From Rhodospirillaceae bacterium (lineage in GTDB: Bacteria; Pseudomonadota; Alphaproteobacteria; UBA9219), in the NCBI GenBank assembly GCA_003486725.1, contig DNGD01000083.1, positions 1-7,042 on the forward strand: a stretch of 7,042 nucleotides of DNA. The letters are read 5' to 3'. Positions 1-6,036 of this stretch are shown here, piece after piece. The stretch's first letter is position 1. Each line of letters begins with the position of its first letter. A model generated the notes under the pieces. That model was not told the origin of the DNA and ran no database searches. It was given only the letters and a program-made list of their open reading frames with translations. Both the position numbers and the translations under genes were made by a program.

Positions 1-1930
1 CGATGTACTTCTTGGCGTTATCCCAAGCGCCGCCACCCGAGGTCATCGAGATAGCCACGAAGAGACCCGTCACAATGGTGCCCAGCAGCATCGCGCCCAG
101 CGCCGTGAACGCTTGCGTTTGACCCGCAACGTAGTTCACAACCACATAGAGAACGATAGGTGCCGCAATCGGGAGCAAGGACGGCACGATCATTTCGCGG
201 ATCGCAGCCTTGGTCAGCATGTCAACGGCGGTGCCATATTCTGGCTTCGCCTTGCCTTCCATAATGCCCTTGATCTCGCGGAACTGACGACGCACTTCCT
301 GCACAACCGCACCGGCCGCACGACCAACAGCCGTCATGGCCATCGCACCGAACAGATAGGGAAGCATGCCACCGATGAAGAGGCCAACCACGACATACGG
401 ATCTTGCAGGTTGAATTCAACCTTCAGATCGGGGAAGTAGTGGCGAAGATCTTCGATGTAGGCCGCGAACAGAACCAGCGAAGCCAATCCAGCAGAGGCG
501 ATGGCGTAGCCCTTGGTCACGGCTTTCGTCGTGTTGCCAACGGCGTCCAAAGCGTCGGTCGTGACGCGGATTTCCTTGGGCATATCGGCCATTTCGGCGA
601 TACCACCCGCGTTATCCGTGACAGGGCCATACGCATCGATCGCAACGATCATACCGGCCAAAGCCAACATGGTCGTGGCCGCAATCGCAATACCGAACAG
701 ACCGCAGATCATGTACGACACGATGATGCCGACCGAGATCACCAGAACGGGAAGCGCCGTCGATTCCATCGAGATGGCGAGGCCTTGGATCACGTTTGTG
801 CCGTGACCGTTGACCGACGCCGCCGCAACAGAGCGAACGGGGCGATATTCCGTGGAGGTGTAGTATTCTGTGATCCAGACCATCAAGGCGGTGACGCCAA
901 GACCGGTCAGAGCGCAGTACACAAGCTTCATGCCGGTGATCGAGAACTCATCGACCGTTGCGAACACTTCGTCAAGACCAACCAGCTGATTGACCGTTAC
1001 GGCAATCAGACCAGCGGACAGAACGCCCGTAACGATCAGACCTTTGTACAAAGCGCCCATGATGTTCTGCTTCTTGTTCAAGCGAACGAAATAGGTGCCG
1101 ATAACCGAAGCGACGATGCAGACGCCCGCGATCAGAAGCGGCAGGATCATCATGTCTTCACGAACCGTGCCAGCAAAGAACGTCGCCGCCAAAAGCATCG
1201 TGGCCACAATGGTCACCGCATAGGTTTCGAACAAGTCGGCTGCCATACCCGCACAATCGCCGACGTTGTCGCCAACGTTATCCGCGATAACGGCTGGGTT
1301 ACGTGGGTCATCCTCGGGGATCCCCGCTTCAACCTTACCAACCAAGTCAGCACCAACATCCGCACCCTTGGTGAAGATGCCGCCGCCAAGACGGGCAAAG
1401 ATCGAAATCAGCGAAGCGCCAAAGCTGAGCGCGACGAGAGCTTCGATGACAGAGCGAATATTCGCTTCATCGATGCCCTTCCACTCGGTCAGCACATAAT
1501 AGTAGCCGCCAACAGCCAGAAGGCCGAGACCGACAACCAGAAGACCCGTGATCGCACCCGAACGGAACGCGATGGAAAGGGCTTCCTTCATGCCGACCTG
1601 CGCCGCGGCTGCCGTGCGCACATTGGCGCGGACAGAAACGTTCATGCCGATATAACCGGCAACGCCCGACAAAACAGCGCCGACAACAAAGCCGATGCCG
1701 ACATGCAGACCTAAAAAAGCACCGAGAGCGATGCAGATCACGACGCCCACAACGGCAATCGTCATATATTGGCGGTTCAGATAGGCCTTGGCGCCTTCCT
1801 GAACAGCGGCGGCGATTTCCTGCATCCGCGCGCTGCCGGCGGAGGAAGAAAGAACGGCTCTAGCCGTAACAAGCCCGTATAGCAGCGCCAGAACGCCACA
1901 GGCAAAAATTAACATGAATTCTATACTCAT
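1..1930 (-). CDS. hppA: K+-independent, proton-pumping membrane pyrophosphatase, C-terminus cut off by window edge
   Basis: The enzyme hydrolyses cytoplasmic pyrophosphate and uses the energy to export protons across the inner membrane. 643 complete codons are visible. The family is usually about 690-720 residues, so roughly the last 50 are missing. Hydrophobic segments alternate with acidic substrate-binding loops along the whole length. The pyrophosphate/Mg2+ signature DVGADLVGK is at residues 191-199, followed by the acidic stretch with D217, D221, D225 and D232. The visible part ends in the conserved [10 protein letters not shown] region (about 633-642). The motif [10 protein letters not shown] places Lys at 469 and Thr at 472. 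In this family Lys and Thr here mark the K+-independent class, whereas K+-dependent enzymes carry Ala and Gly. Start: ATG at 1930 with the SD-like AGGTGAGGA about 6 nt upstream on the minus strand. It lies downstream of the nusB/FliL-like genes on the same strand, but an unrelated opposite-strand block intervenes. Identification is very secure; only the C-terminus is unseen. Confidence 0.97.
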   Translation of the reverse strand, partial: MSIEFMLIFACGVLALLYGLVTARAVLSSSAGSARMQEIAAAVQEGAKAYLNRQYMTIAVVGVVICIALGAFLGLHVGIGFVVGAVLSGVAGYIGMNVSVRANVRTAAAAQVGMKEALSIAFRSGAITGLLVVGLGLLAVGGYYYVLTEWKGIDEANIRSVIEALVALSFGASLISIFARLGGGIFTKGADVGADLVGKVEAGIPEDDPRNPAVIADNVGDNVGDCAGMAADLFETYAVTIVATMLLAATFFAGTVREDMMILPLLIAGVCIVASVIGTYFVRLNKKQNIMGALYKGLIVTGVLSAGLIAVTVNQLVGLDEVFATVDEFSITGMKLVYCALTGLGVTALMVWITEYYTSTEYRPVRSVAAASVNGHGTNVIQGLAISMESTALPVLVISVGIIVSYMICGLFGIAIAATTMLALAGMIVAIDAYGPVTDNAGGIAEMADMPKEIRVTTDALDAVGNTTKAVTKGYAIASAGLASLVLFAAYIEDLRHYFPDLKVEFNLQDPYVVVGLFIGGMLPYLFGAMAMTAVGRAAGAVVQEVRRQFREIKGIMEGKAKPEYGTAVDMLTKAAIREMIVPSLLPIAAPIVLYVVVNYVAGQTQAFTALGAMLLGTIVTGLFVAISMTSGGGAWDNAKKYI

Positions 1931-2003
1931 GGTTTGTTCCTCACCTTTTTTCGAAAGACAGTGCGGAGACAGTCGAGCCGTCCCCCACAAAAACATAGAC
2001 TCC

Positions 2004-2019
2004 CCGTTAACGATAACGG
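2004..2019 (-). promoter_or_regulatory. Small hairpin in the hppA leader
   Basis: CCGTTA (2004-2009) pairs with TAACGG (2014-2019) around a 4-nt loop, about 75 nt upstream of the hppA start codon. It could be an operator half-site pair or a leader-RNA stem. The stem is short and a chance occurrence is possible. It has no U-tract, so it is not a terminator. Confidence 0.25.
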
Positions 2020-2345
2020 AAGGCGGAGGGAGAATGCCGAAATATAGGCGTAAACGCAAGGGGGGAAATGCGGACGAGAGCGAACGGAGCGGAAAAAAAC
2101 GCGGATAAATTGTCAAATCAGATAATTTCTATAGCAAACACGATTCCCGCTTTGTCTTTGCGCAAGCCGAAAGCACAGCGTGATGATGGCGCAAGCGAGA
2201 GGCAACGAAAGTGTACGGTCCGCGCCCTCCTCACCCTTCAACAGCGGGACGGCGGCAACATGGTTAAGGCGATTTTTCCAACCCCGCACTATTGTTGGGA
2301 AAAGGATTAACGAAGTTCATTTATTAACAAACAGTAAACGCAAGT

Positions 2346-2372
2346 TATTGAAAACAATAGAAGAATTGTTTT
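2346..2372. promoter_or_regulatory. Nested inverted repeats overlapping the -35 box of the 2481 promoter (possible operator)
   Basis: Two overlapping dyads share one arm. TATTG (2346-2350) pairs with CAATA (2355-2359) around AAAA. AAAACAAT (2351-2358) pairs perfectly with ATTGTTTT (2365-2372) around a 6-nt spacer. The right arm covers the proposed -35 hexamer TTGTTT (2366-2371). A repressor bound here would block RNA polymerase. An attenuating hairpin is unlikely because the dyad lies upstream of the predicted transcription start. The region is AT-rich, so chance dyads are more likely than usual. Confidence 0.4.
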
Positions 2373-2394
2373 GAGGCCGGTTTTATGCTATCAT
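2366..2394 (+). promoter_or_regulatory. Sigma-70-type promoter of the 2481 gene set
   Basis: The -35 box TTGTTT (2366-2371) is separated by 17 nt from the -10 box TATCAT (2389-2394). An extended -10 TG sits at 2386-2387, giving TGCTATCAT. Transcription would start near 2401, leaving an untranslated leader of about 80 nt before the ATG at 2481. This is the best-looking promoter in the 1931-2480 gap and points into the accessory genes. Confidence 0.55.
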
Positions 2395-2419
2395 CCGTTA
2401 TCAGTTGAAAATAATTTTG

Positions 2420-2429
2420 GCGCTAGCGC
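2420..2429. repeat. 10-bp perfect palindrome in the 5' leader of the 2481 gene
   Basis: GCGCTAGCGC is a perfect palindrome about 20 nt downstream of the predicted transcription start, within AT-rich surroundings. It could be a protein-binding site just inside the transcript. It has no loop, so it is a poor RNA hairpin. Function unknown. Confidence 0.3.
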
Positions 2430-2480
2430 GCAACAATTAACAAGCCACGAAATCATTTTACCAGCCCACAGGGGGAAGCT

Positions 2481-3350
2481 ATGCTGCAGTCAGTTATCAA
2501 AAAAATTATAGGGTTTTTCTCTGTGGCACAGACCGAACGAGAAATTGAGGTGGTTGAACACGGCGTGCGCCCTGGTGGGGTTGTTTACCGCATCCATGGG
2601 CATGAGGTCTATGCCCCCAGCAGCACTAAAAAAGAAAACGGAGTTACGACCTACGTTCATGATCTGAGAGAAGCTTATTATTGCAAGCTTACTGTGGATT
2701 TGTCTGAACGGTCTGGGCATGGACAACCAAATACAACTGTTGATTTGGCATCTCATCCGTTGTCAGTTGAAGATCATGACGTTCTGGTAAGACAATTTGA
2801 GGCTTTGGTGAAGAAAGATGAGGAGGCCGCAAAACAAGGCTCTCCTGTTTCTTTCAAACGTGAACTTATCCGCTTTTATCCCCCCCGACCAACAGAAGGT
2901 GCGGGATCACACCCGCAAGCAAAATCAGACGCGCAACCCGAACGAGAAATTGAAAATGTTGAATACGGCAGCGGCCCAGGTTGGGTTGTTCTGAAAGTGC
3001 ATGGTCGTGAAATTTATGTCCCAAGTGAACGCAGCAAAGAAGATGGCGTTCAAGTTTATACCACCGACCTGCCAAACGCGACGTATGTTAAGTTCTCCGT
3101 TGACCTTAACAGTCGTTCGGGACACAACCAGCCTGAACCGCAAATTGAATATCTTGACGGCCCGATTTCAGAAGATGACCACGAGGCACTTGTTCGCAGG
3201 TTTGATCGGCTCGTCAAAAAAGATGAAGAAGATGCAAAAAAAGGAAATCCTGTTTCCTTTAAACGCCGCCTAAACCGACTTTATCCCCCACGACCAACAG
3301 AGGCTGCGGGGTCACCCCCGCAGGCAAAATCAGACGCGCAACCTCGTTAA
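2481..3350 (+). CDS. Unrecognised protein made of two tandem 135-residue repeats
   Basis: I do not recognise the family. The 289-residue product has an 18-residue N-terminal lead containing a short hydrophobic run (VIKKIIGFF), then two repeat units at about 19-153 and 154-288. The units align without a gap (405-nt offset throughout). Shared features, in order: REIE-(V/N)-VE, a GxVVxxxHGxE(I/V)Y core, a TxDLxxA segment, VDLxxRSGHxQP, a Ser-(V/E)-(E/D)-DH then alternating LVR(Q/R)F...LVKKDEE helix, PVSFKR, and the tail YPPRPTE-AGS-PQAKSDAQP. The hydrophobic core pattern suggests a small mixed beta/alpha domain followed by a charged helix and a Pro-rich linker. There is no convincing signal peptide or membrane segment, so it is probably cytoplasmic. 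The start ATG has AGGGGG 5 nt upstream. It is probably co-transcribed with the 3366 gene, 15 nt downstream. Low amino-acid similarity in the middle of the units but strong DNA similarity in the linker suggests an old duplication with recent homogenisation of the linker. Confidence 0.85.
   Translation: MLQSVIKKIIGFFSVAQTEREIEVVEHGVRPGGVVYRIHGHEVYAPSSTKKENGVTTYVHDLREAYYCKLTVDLSERSGHGQPNTTVDLASHPLSVEDHDVLVRQFEALVKKDEEAAKQGSPVSFKRELIRFYPPRPTEGAGSHPQAKSDAQPEREIENVEYGSGPGWVVLKVHGREIYVPSERSKEDGVQVYTTDLPNATYVKFSVDLNSRSGHNQPEPQIEYLDGPISEDDHEALVRRFDRLVKKDEEDAKKGNPVSFKRRLNRLYPPRPTEAAGSPPQAKSDAQPR
2535..2939 (+). repeat. Tandem repeat unit 1 (405 bp, in-frame)
   Basis: This unit encodes residues 19-153 of the 2481 protein and is directly followed by unit 2 at a constant 405-nt offset with no indels. 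DNA similarity is strongest at the two ends: the first 14 nt of the unit, and the last 60 nt or so encoding YPPRPTE through SDAQP. The middle has diverged, mostly as amino-acid-changing differences. Confidence 0.9.
2900..2917 (+). repeat. GC-rich hairpin at the end of repeat unit 1
   Basis: TGCGGG (2900-2905) pairs with CCCGCA (2912-2917) around a 6-nt loop, inside the linker-coding part of unit 1. The same position in unit 2 carries a longer version. It is not followed by a T-run, so it is not a classical terminator. Confidence 0.45.
2940..3344 (+). repeat. Tandem repeat unit 2 (405 bp, in-frame)
   Basis: This is the second copy, encoding residues 154-288. It ends with the same SDAQP linker, after which the frame closes with one Arg codon and TAA. 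Ending on the linker sequence fits a gene whose repeat number could have changed by unequal recombination between linkers. Confidence 0.9.
3304..3323 (+). repeat. 8-bp-stem GC hairpin at the end of repeat unit 2
   Basis: CTGCGGGG (3304-3311) pairs perfectly with CCCCGCAG (3316-3323) around a 4-nt loop, 24 nt before the stop codon. It is the counterpart of the 2900-2917 hairpin. Relative to unit 1, the stem is longer by two pairs at matching positions. It could slow translation or transcription, or be a recombination or mobile palindromic motif. A coding coincidence is also possible. Confidence 0.45.
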
Positions 3351-3365
3351 GGGGAGATGTGCGCC

Positions 3366-3992
3366 ATGGTTATGTTTGAGGGAAAAACAACCCCGAAAGA
3401 AATCATTGACCTGATGCTCAAGGAAATCGTCAAACTTGGCGGTCTTGAGAAAGAGTTTCCGCATGTGGGACGCATTCAACTCTATACAGGGCCGAATAGA
3501 AAGTATCTGGACGAAAAACCCAAAAAACCGCGCCCGACCATCGGTGCAAAAATACGAAATTCAAAACGTGCCGAAGATCAAGCTAACGAATGGGGTGCAA
3601 CAAGGCTTGACGATACACCTATTGGTAAATTCCTCTTTGAAACGAATGACGTTTATGCGTGGTTCAGGGATATATGTACGGATAAGGTCACAGGTGACCT
3701 TGACGAAACCAAATTTGAGACTGAAACAAAAGCCATCACCGCGTTTGCCTCTGCCCTTTTTATCCGCACCGCATCAGGTGATGTTCAAACATGCGTTTGT
3801 GGCGGAGAGCGTGACCGCGTTTTCTGTGAGACAGAAATGCACGGCATGTGTGACCGCACCCTTTTCCCCATTGAAGCCGCGACGCTTGTTGCCGAACTTA
3901 TGGCCAACAAGGACATTGAAACGATCAACGGCGTTTCCATTGATAAATACCGCAAGATTTATGCGACAGGAAATTTTGAAAGAGCTTATTAA
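3366..3992 (+). CDS. Unrecognised 208-residue protein with a Cys cluster
   Basis: I do not recognise the family. The start is set at ATG 3366 because the strong SD GGGGAG (3351-3356) directly abuts the alternative ATG at 3357, leaving no spacer, but sits 9 nt before 3366. ATG 3372 is also possible. Visible features: a short N-terminal helix (about 10-24), a basic Pro/Lys-rich segment (about 51-68), a central acidic/aromatic part (FETNDVYAWF, about 91-100), then an Ala-rich helix and ASGDV (136-140). These are followed by Cys 143, 145, 154 and 162 with His 159 (CxC-x8-C-x7-C), a possible metal site or a set of disulfides. It ends ...NFERAY then TAA. There is no signal peptide or membrane segment. 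The gene lies 15 nt after the tandem-repeat gene and probably shares its transcript. The stop codon may be secondary, because the same frame stays open for 97 further codons (see next feature). Confidence 0.75.
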   Translation: MVMFEGKTTPKEIIDLMLKEIVKLGGLEKEFPHVGRIQLYTGPNRKYLDEKPKKPRPTIGAKIRNSKRAEDQANEWGATRLDDTPIGKFLFETNDVYAWFRDICTDKVTGDLDETKFETETKAITAFASALFIRTASGDVQTCVCGGERDRVFCETEMHGMCDRTLFPIEAATLVAELMANKDIETINGVSIDKYRKIYATGNFERAY

Positions 3993-4001
3993 GCCATTTG
4001 C

Positions 4002-4286
4002 TTGGCCGAACTGCGCCAGCGTTTGCACAAAGCGAGAAAAGAGAAAGACGCGGACATTTACGCCGACTATCTGGATCGGAAAGAACTTTATCAATACGAC
4101 CAGATTTTCATGGGAACGGCTGTTTCCAAAAGCGCAGCCTTTCAGAAAGTTTTACGTGACAAGTCAATCCGCGAGGCAGAGAAAGAGGCTCTTATCAGCA
4201 AATTCAAAGCGTCTGTTGCCGCCCCCGCCGCGCCGATCGCCCCCGCGCCGCGTGGTAGAAGACCGGTGGCCCCTGCGCCTTGCTAA
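4002..4286 (+). CDS. In-frame continuation of the 3366 gene after a single TAA, or a separate small gene with a TTG start
   Basis: This frame is the same as that of the 3366 gene, and only the TAA at 3990-3992 separates them. Codons 3993-4283 encode a charged, helix-forming region (LAELRQRLHKARKEKD, then YADYLDRKELYQYDQ) and a Lys/Glu-rich helix. It ends in an Ala/Pro-rich tail (AAPAAPIAPAP...) and a final Cys. If separate, the first candidates are ATT 3996 or TTG 4002, and neither has a good ribosome-binding site; the first in-frame ATG is only at 4110. The simplest reading is that a gene of about 306 codons has been split by a nonsense change (CAA, GAA or AAA to TAA). Readthrough, or translation coupled to the upstream stop, is possible. 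It ends 9 nt from the convergent FliL-like gene. No known domain is recognised. Confidence 0.45.
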   Translation: MAELRQRLHKARKEKDADIYADYLDRKELYQYDQIFMGTAVSKSAAFQKVLRDKSIREAEKEALISKFKASVAAPAAPIAPAPRGRRPVAPAPC

Positions 4287-4295
4287 GGGGTGCAT

Positions 4296-4802
4296 CTAGA
4301 GCCTGCGCTGGGCGATATTCTGGATAAGAACGTCCTGAGCAAAGTCCTGTTTGTAGAGGCCGTTAATCGATTTCGTGACAAGGTCCTTGATGAGCGGCAA
4401 ATCAAGTGCGTTATTCTGGCGCAAAGAGCCATCCGACAATCCGGCATAAACAACCTGAAAGATCGTATCGCGAAGCTTGGGCATCGTGCTCTGCATCTTT
4501 TCAGCCGTGGGTCGATCCGGGACGCGAACGTCGATGATCATGGATACGATTTGCTGGGCCCCGTTTCTGTCGATGATCGGCATCGTCAACGCAGGAAGAT
4601 GGAAATAGACGGGGTCATTCGCATTCATGCCGCCCGTGATCACCGCAGCTTCTTTCTTTTTGGGGGCCTTTGATTCCTCGCCGCCTTTCTTGGCCTCGCC
4701 GCCAGACCCGCCACCGCCACTGCTGGCGTAAACAGCACAAGGCACCGTCAGAAACGCCAAAGTGAGGCCCAAAACGAGGCCGGAAGGGAACCATTTTTTC
4801 AT
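4296..4802 (-). CDS. FliL-family-like secreted protein
   Basis: The 168-residue product starts with a typical Sec signal (MKK, hydrophobic stretch about 8-20) and a likely cleavage after VYA at residue 26. Cys22 is not in a good lipobox. A Gly-rich then Lys/Glu-rich linker (about 27-52) follows. The C-terminal domain (about 60-168) resembles FliL: PVYFHLPALTMPI, a strand ending in IDVRVPD, the helix with MPKLRDTIFQVVY, LPLIKDLVTKSINGL and the closing strand DVLIQNI. FliL normally sits at the inner-membrane flagellar motor, anchored by an uncleaved N-terminal helix. No flagellar genes are visible here, so a motor role is not supported by context. Start: ATG 4802; no clear ribosome-binding site is seen upstream. 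It lies 77 nt downstream of nusB on the same strand. An alternative is an alphaproteobacterial periplasmic protein only distantly related to FliL. Confidence 0.75.
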   Translation of the reverse strand: MKKWFPSGLVLGLTLAFLTVPCAVYASSGGGGSGGEAKKGGEESKAPKKKEAAVITGGMNANDPVYFHLPALTMPIIDRNGAQQIVSMIIDVRVPDRPTAEKMQSTMPKLRDTIFQVVYAGLSDGSLRQNNALDLPLIKDLVTKSINGLYKQDFAQDVLIQNIAQRRL

Positions 4803-4879
4803 GCAGAGGGGCCGTTACGGGCAAAGGTGAAGAAGGCGGATTTTACGCCAAAAGGTTTTATGGAAGGTTAAGCCGAACT

Positions 4880-5365
4880 TTACGAGCGTAAGGCCTTGGC
4901 CAGACGATCCAGCACCGCATTCACCAGCCCCGGCTCTTTCGTGTTGAAAAAGGCGTGCGTGACGTCAACGTAATCCGAGATAATCACGCCCGCCGGAATC
5001 TCGGCATGGTGATGCAGCTCGAAAACACCGGCCAGCAAGATGGTTTTCAACAGGATTTCCATGCGACCCGCCGAAAACTTCTCGCTGAGCGCGCCCGCGA
5101 GGATTTCCTCCAGCGCGGCGCGATGCTGCGTGACGCCTTGCGTGATTTGAGAGAGCAACTGCGCGTCCGGCTTTTCGCCGATCCGCTCACCACCCGATTC
5201 CTCATCGTTCAAAATCGCATCGGATTCGCTAAGGCAACGCTTCAAAATCGTGCCCAGATCCTCTTCGTCATAGGAAGCCTGATACAACGCCTGTACCGCC
5301 ACAAGCCGCGTCAGACGCTTGGCGGCGAAGGAGCCGCCTGTCGCCTTTTCATTCTGCTGGGTCAT
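4880..5365 (-). CDS. nusB: Transcription antitermination factor NusB
   Basis: NusB binds boxA RNA together with NusE (ribosomal protein S10) and supports antitermination and proper folding of rRNA transcripts. The 161-residue length is normal for the family, with a short extra N-terminus. Visible signatures are LTRLVAVQALYQ (18-29), the first RNA-binding helix, then a helix with LLKTILLAGVFELHHHAEIPAGVIISDYVDVTHAFF, and PGLVNAVLDRLAKALR (145-160), the near-invariant C-terminal helix. It starts 3 nt after the ribH stop, so it is almost certainly co-transcribed and translationally coupled with ribH. ribH-nusB adjacency is common in proteobacteria. Confidence 0.97.
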   Translation of the reverse strand: MTQQNEKATGGSFAAKRLTRLVAVQALYQASYDEEDLGTILKRCLSESDAILNDEESGGERIGEKPDAQLLSQITQGVTQHRAALEEILAGALSEKFSAGRMEILLKTILLAGVFELHHHAEIPAGVIISDYVDVTHAFFNTKEPGLVNAVLDRLAKALRS

Positions 5366-5368
5366 GAT

Positions 5369-5884
5369 TTACCGCCCGACCCAACGACGTTTGGGAATCA
5401 AACGGAAATGCTGTTTCATCGTAACCATTTTAAGGCACGCTTCGGCGGCTGCGCCACCGCGATCAAGCCGCGCGGGATCGGCGCGCTCCAGCGCTTGTTC
5501 CATCGTATCCACCGTCAAGATACCGTCGCCAATCGCCAGCGTGTTTTGCAAGGCCAGCGTTTGCAGACCCTGCGTGCTGACGTCGCCCACGACTTGATCG
5601 TGGCGCGTGGCGCCCTTGATCACCGCGCCGAGCGCGACATAACCATCAAAACGACGACGCACGGCATCAAAATCCAATGATTTGACGGCGTACAGAATTG
5701 CCACCGGAATCTCCAACGCCCCCGGAACGGTATAAACTTCATAAGAAACGCCCGCGCGATCCAGAACCGCTTTCGCGCCCGTCAGCAGATGGTCGGCGAC
5801 ATCGTCGTAATAACGCGCCTCGACCACCATAACGTGCGGCTTGTCATCGAATTTGAATTCGGCTGGCTGTTTTTTCTGTTCCAT
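5369..5884 (-). CDS. ribH: 6,7-dimethyl-8-ribityllumazine synthase (RibH)
   Basis: The enzyme condenses 5-amino-6-ribitylaminouracil with 3,4-dihydroxy-2-butanone 4-phosphate to form the lumazine precursor of riboflavin, usually as a pentamer or a 60-mer shell. The 171-residue product has all the landmarks: VVEARYYDDVADHLL (20-34) with aromatic residues at the substrate stacking position, VPGALEIP (53-60), and GAVIKGATRHDQVV (86-99) with H95 at the catalytic histidine position. ILTVDTMEQALERAD (122-136) and GGAAAEACLKMVTM complete the set. Start: ATG 5884 with only a weak purine-rich element (GGGCAGAG) upstream. Its substrate is made by RibB, encoded further upstream on the same strand beyond an intervening opposite-strand gene. 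No FMN riboswitch is seen in its 189-nt upstream region, so control, if any, is not of that type here. Confidence 0.97.
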   Translation of the reverse strand: MEQKKQPAEFKFDDKPHVMVVEARYYDDVADHLLTGAKAVLDRAGVSYEVYTVPGALEIPVAILYAVKSLDFDAVRRRFDGYVALGAVIKGATRHDQVVGDVSTQGLQTLALQNTLAIGDGILTVDTMEQALERADPARLDRGGAAAEACLKMVTMKQHFRLIPKRRWVGR

Positions 5885-5891
5885 AGCTCTG

Positions 5892-5923
5892 CCCTGTTTA
5901 TCTCTCTCATTTTCCCCTGTTTA
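5892..5923 (-). repeat. Two direct copies of TAAACAGGG upstream of ribH
   Basis: On the minus strand TAAACAGGG occurs at 5923-5915 and again at 5900-5892, 23 bp apart, in the ribH leader. The copy nearer the gene ends 7 nt before the ATG and its GGG may act as the Shine-Dalgarno core. Two copies at about two helical turns could be a protein-binding site. Chance is possible. Confidence 0.3.
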
Positions 5924-5951
5924 CCACACTCGTAGCAAGACAGATAGTGCC

Positions 5952-5980
5952 TTAATAACGCGTAATTTAATAAGAAACAA
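5952..5980 (-). promoter_or_regulatory. Candidate ribH-nusB promoter
   Basis: On the minus strand TTGTTT (plus coordinates 5975-5980) and TATTAA (5952-5957) are separated by 17 nt, about 70 nt upstream of the ribH start codon. Matches are moderate (4 of 6 in the -10 box). A local promoter is expected if the opposing gene at 6074 cuts ribH off from ribB transcription. Confidence 0.3.
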
Positions 5981-5985
5981 TGGGT

Positions 5986-5991
5986 TATAAT
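5986..5991 (+). promoter_or_regulatory. Upstream TATAAT box for the 6074 gene
   Basis: This is an exact -10 consensus, but the -35 position (about 5963-5968) reads TAATTT, a poor match. If used, transcription would start near 5998, giving a leader of about 75 nt. It may instead be a relic or decoy of the downstream box. Confidence 0.3.
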
Positions 5992-5992
5992 A

Positions 5993-6036
5993 GACAGTTT
6001 GATAAATGAAACTATTAAAGCCACCATGACAGTTTG
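5993..6036 (+). repeat. 9-bp direct repeat around the 6074 promoters
   Basis: GACAGTTTG occurs at 5993-6001, just after the first TATAAT, and at 6028-6036, just before the second. The start-to-start distance is 35 bp. This may be a paired regulator site or the trace of a small local duplication. Confidence 0.4.

Larger units (their letters stand above)
1931..2480. other. Gene-free divergent region between hppA and the plus-strand gene set
   Basis: About 550 nt separate the start of hppA (minus) from the start of the 2481 gene (plus). I see no convincing gene: the short frames here lack ribosome-binding sites and have no coherent protein character. The hppA-proximal part (1931-2100) is purine-rich on the plus strand and contains a 6-bp-stem hairpin at 2004-2019. 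The part from about 2290 to 2460 is AT-rich, with three copies of ATTAAC (2306, 2323, 2436), nested inverted repeats and a promoter. An 8-bp direct repeat GCGCAAGC occurs at 2160 and 2189. No clear hppA promoter could be fixed: a perfect TTGACA on the minus strand (2111-2116) has no acceptable -10 box at normal spacing. Confidence 0.7.

Noticed and set aside
113..1714. A 533-codon open frame on the plus strand, opposite hppA
   Set aside because: It is rich in Arg, His, Asp, Asn and Gln with no hydrophobic core, and it mirrors the reading of a clearly real hppA on the other strand. It is a shadow of biased codon use.
2111..2116. Perfect TTGACA on the minus strand as the hppA -35 box
   Set aside because: The sequence at the right distance downstream is TCCGCT, not a -10 box, so the match is probably chance.
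4270..4291. Intrinsic terminator between the convergent 4002 and FliL-like genes
   Set aside because: Only a 5-bp stem (CCCCT/AGGGG) with a long loop and no T-run on either strand.
3436..4299. A 287-codon plus-strand frame crossing both the 3366 gene and its continuation
   Set aside because: It needs a TTG start without a ribosome-binding site and gives an Arg/Pro/Ser/Lys-rich product with no protein-like pattern. The frame with the strong ribosome-binding site at 3351 is the better gene.
4955..5680. A 241-codon plus-strand frame opposite nusB and ribH
   Set aside because: It spans two firmly identified genes on the other strand and has shadow-type composition.
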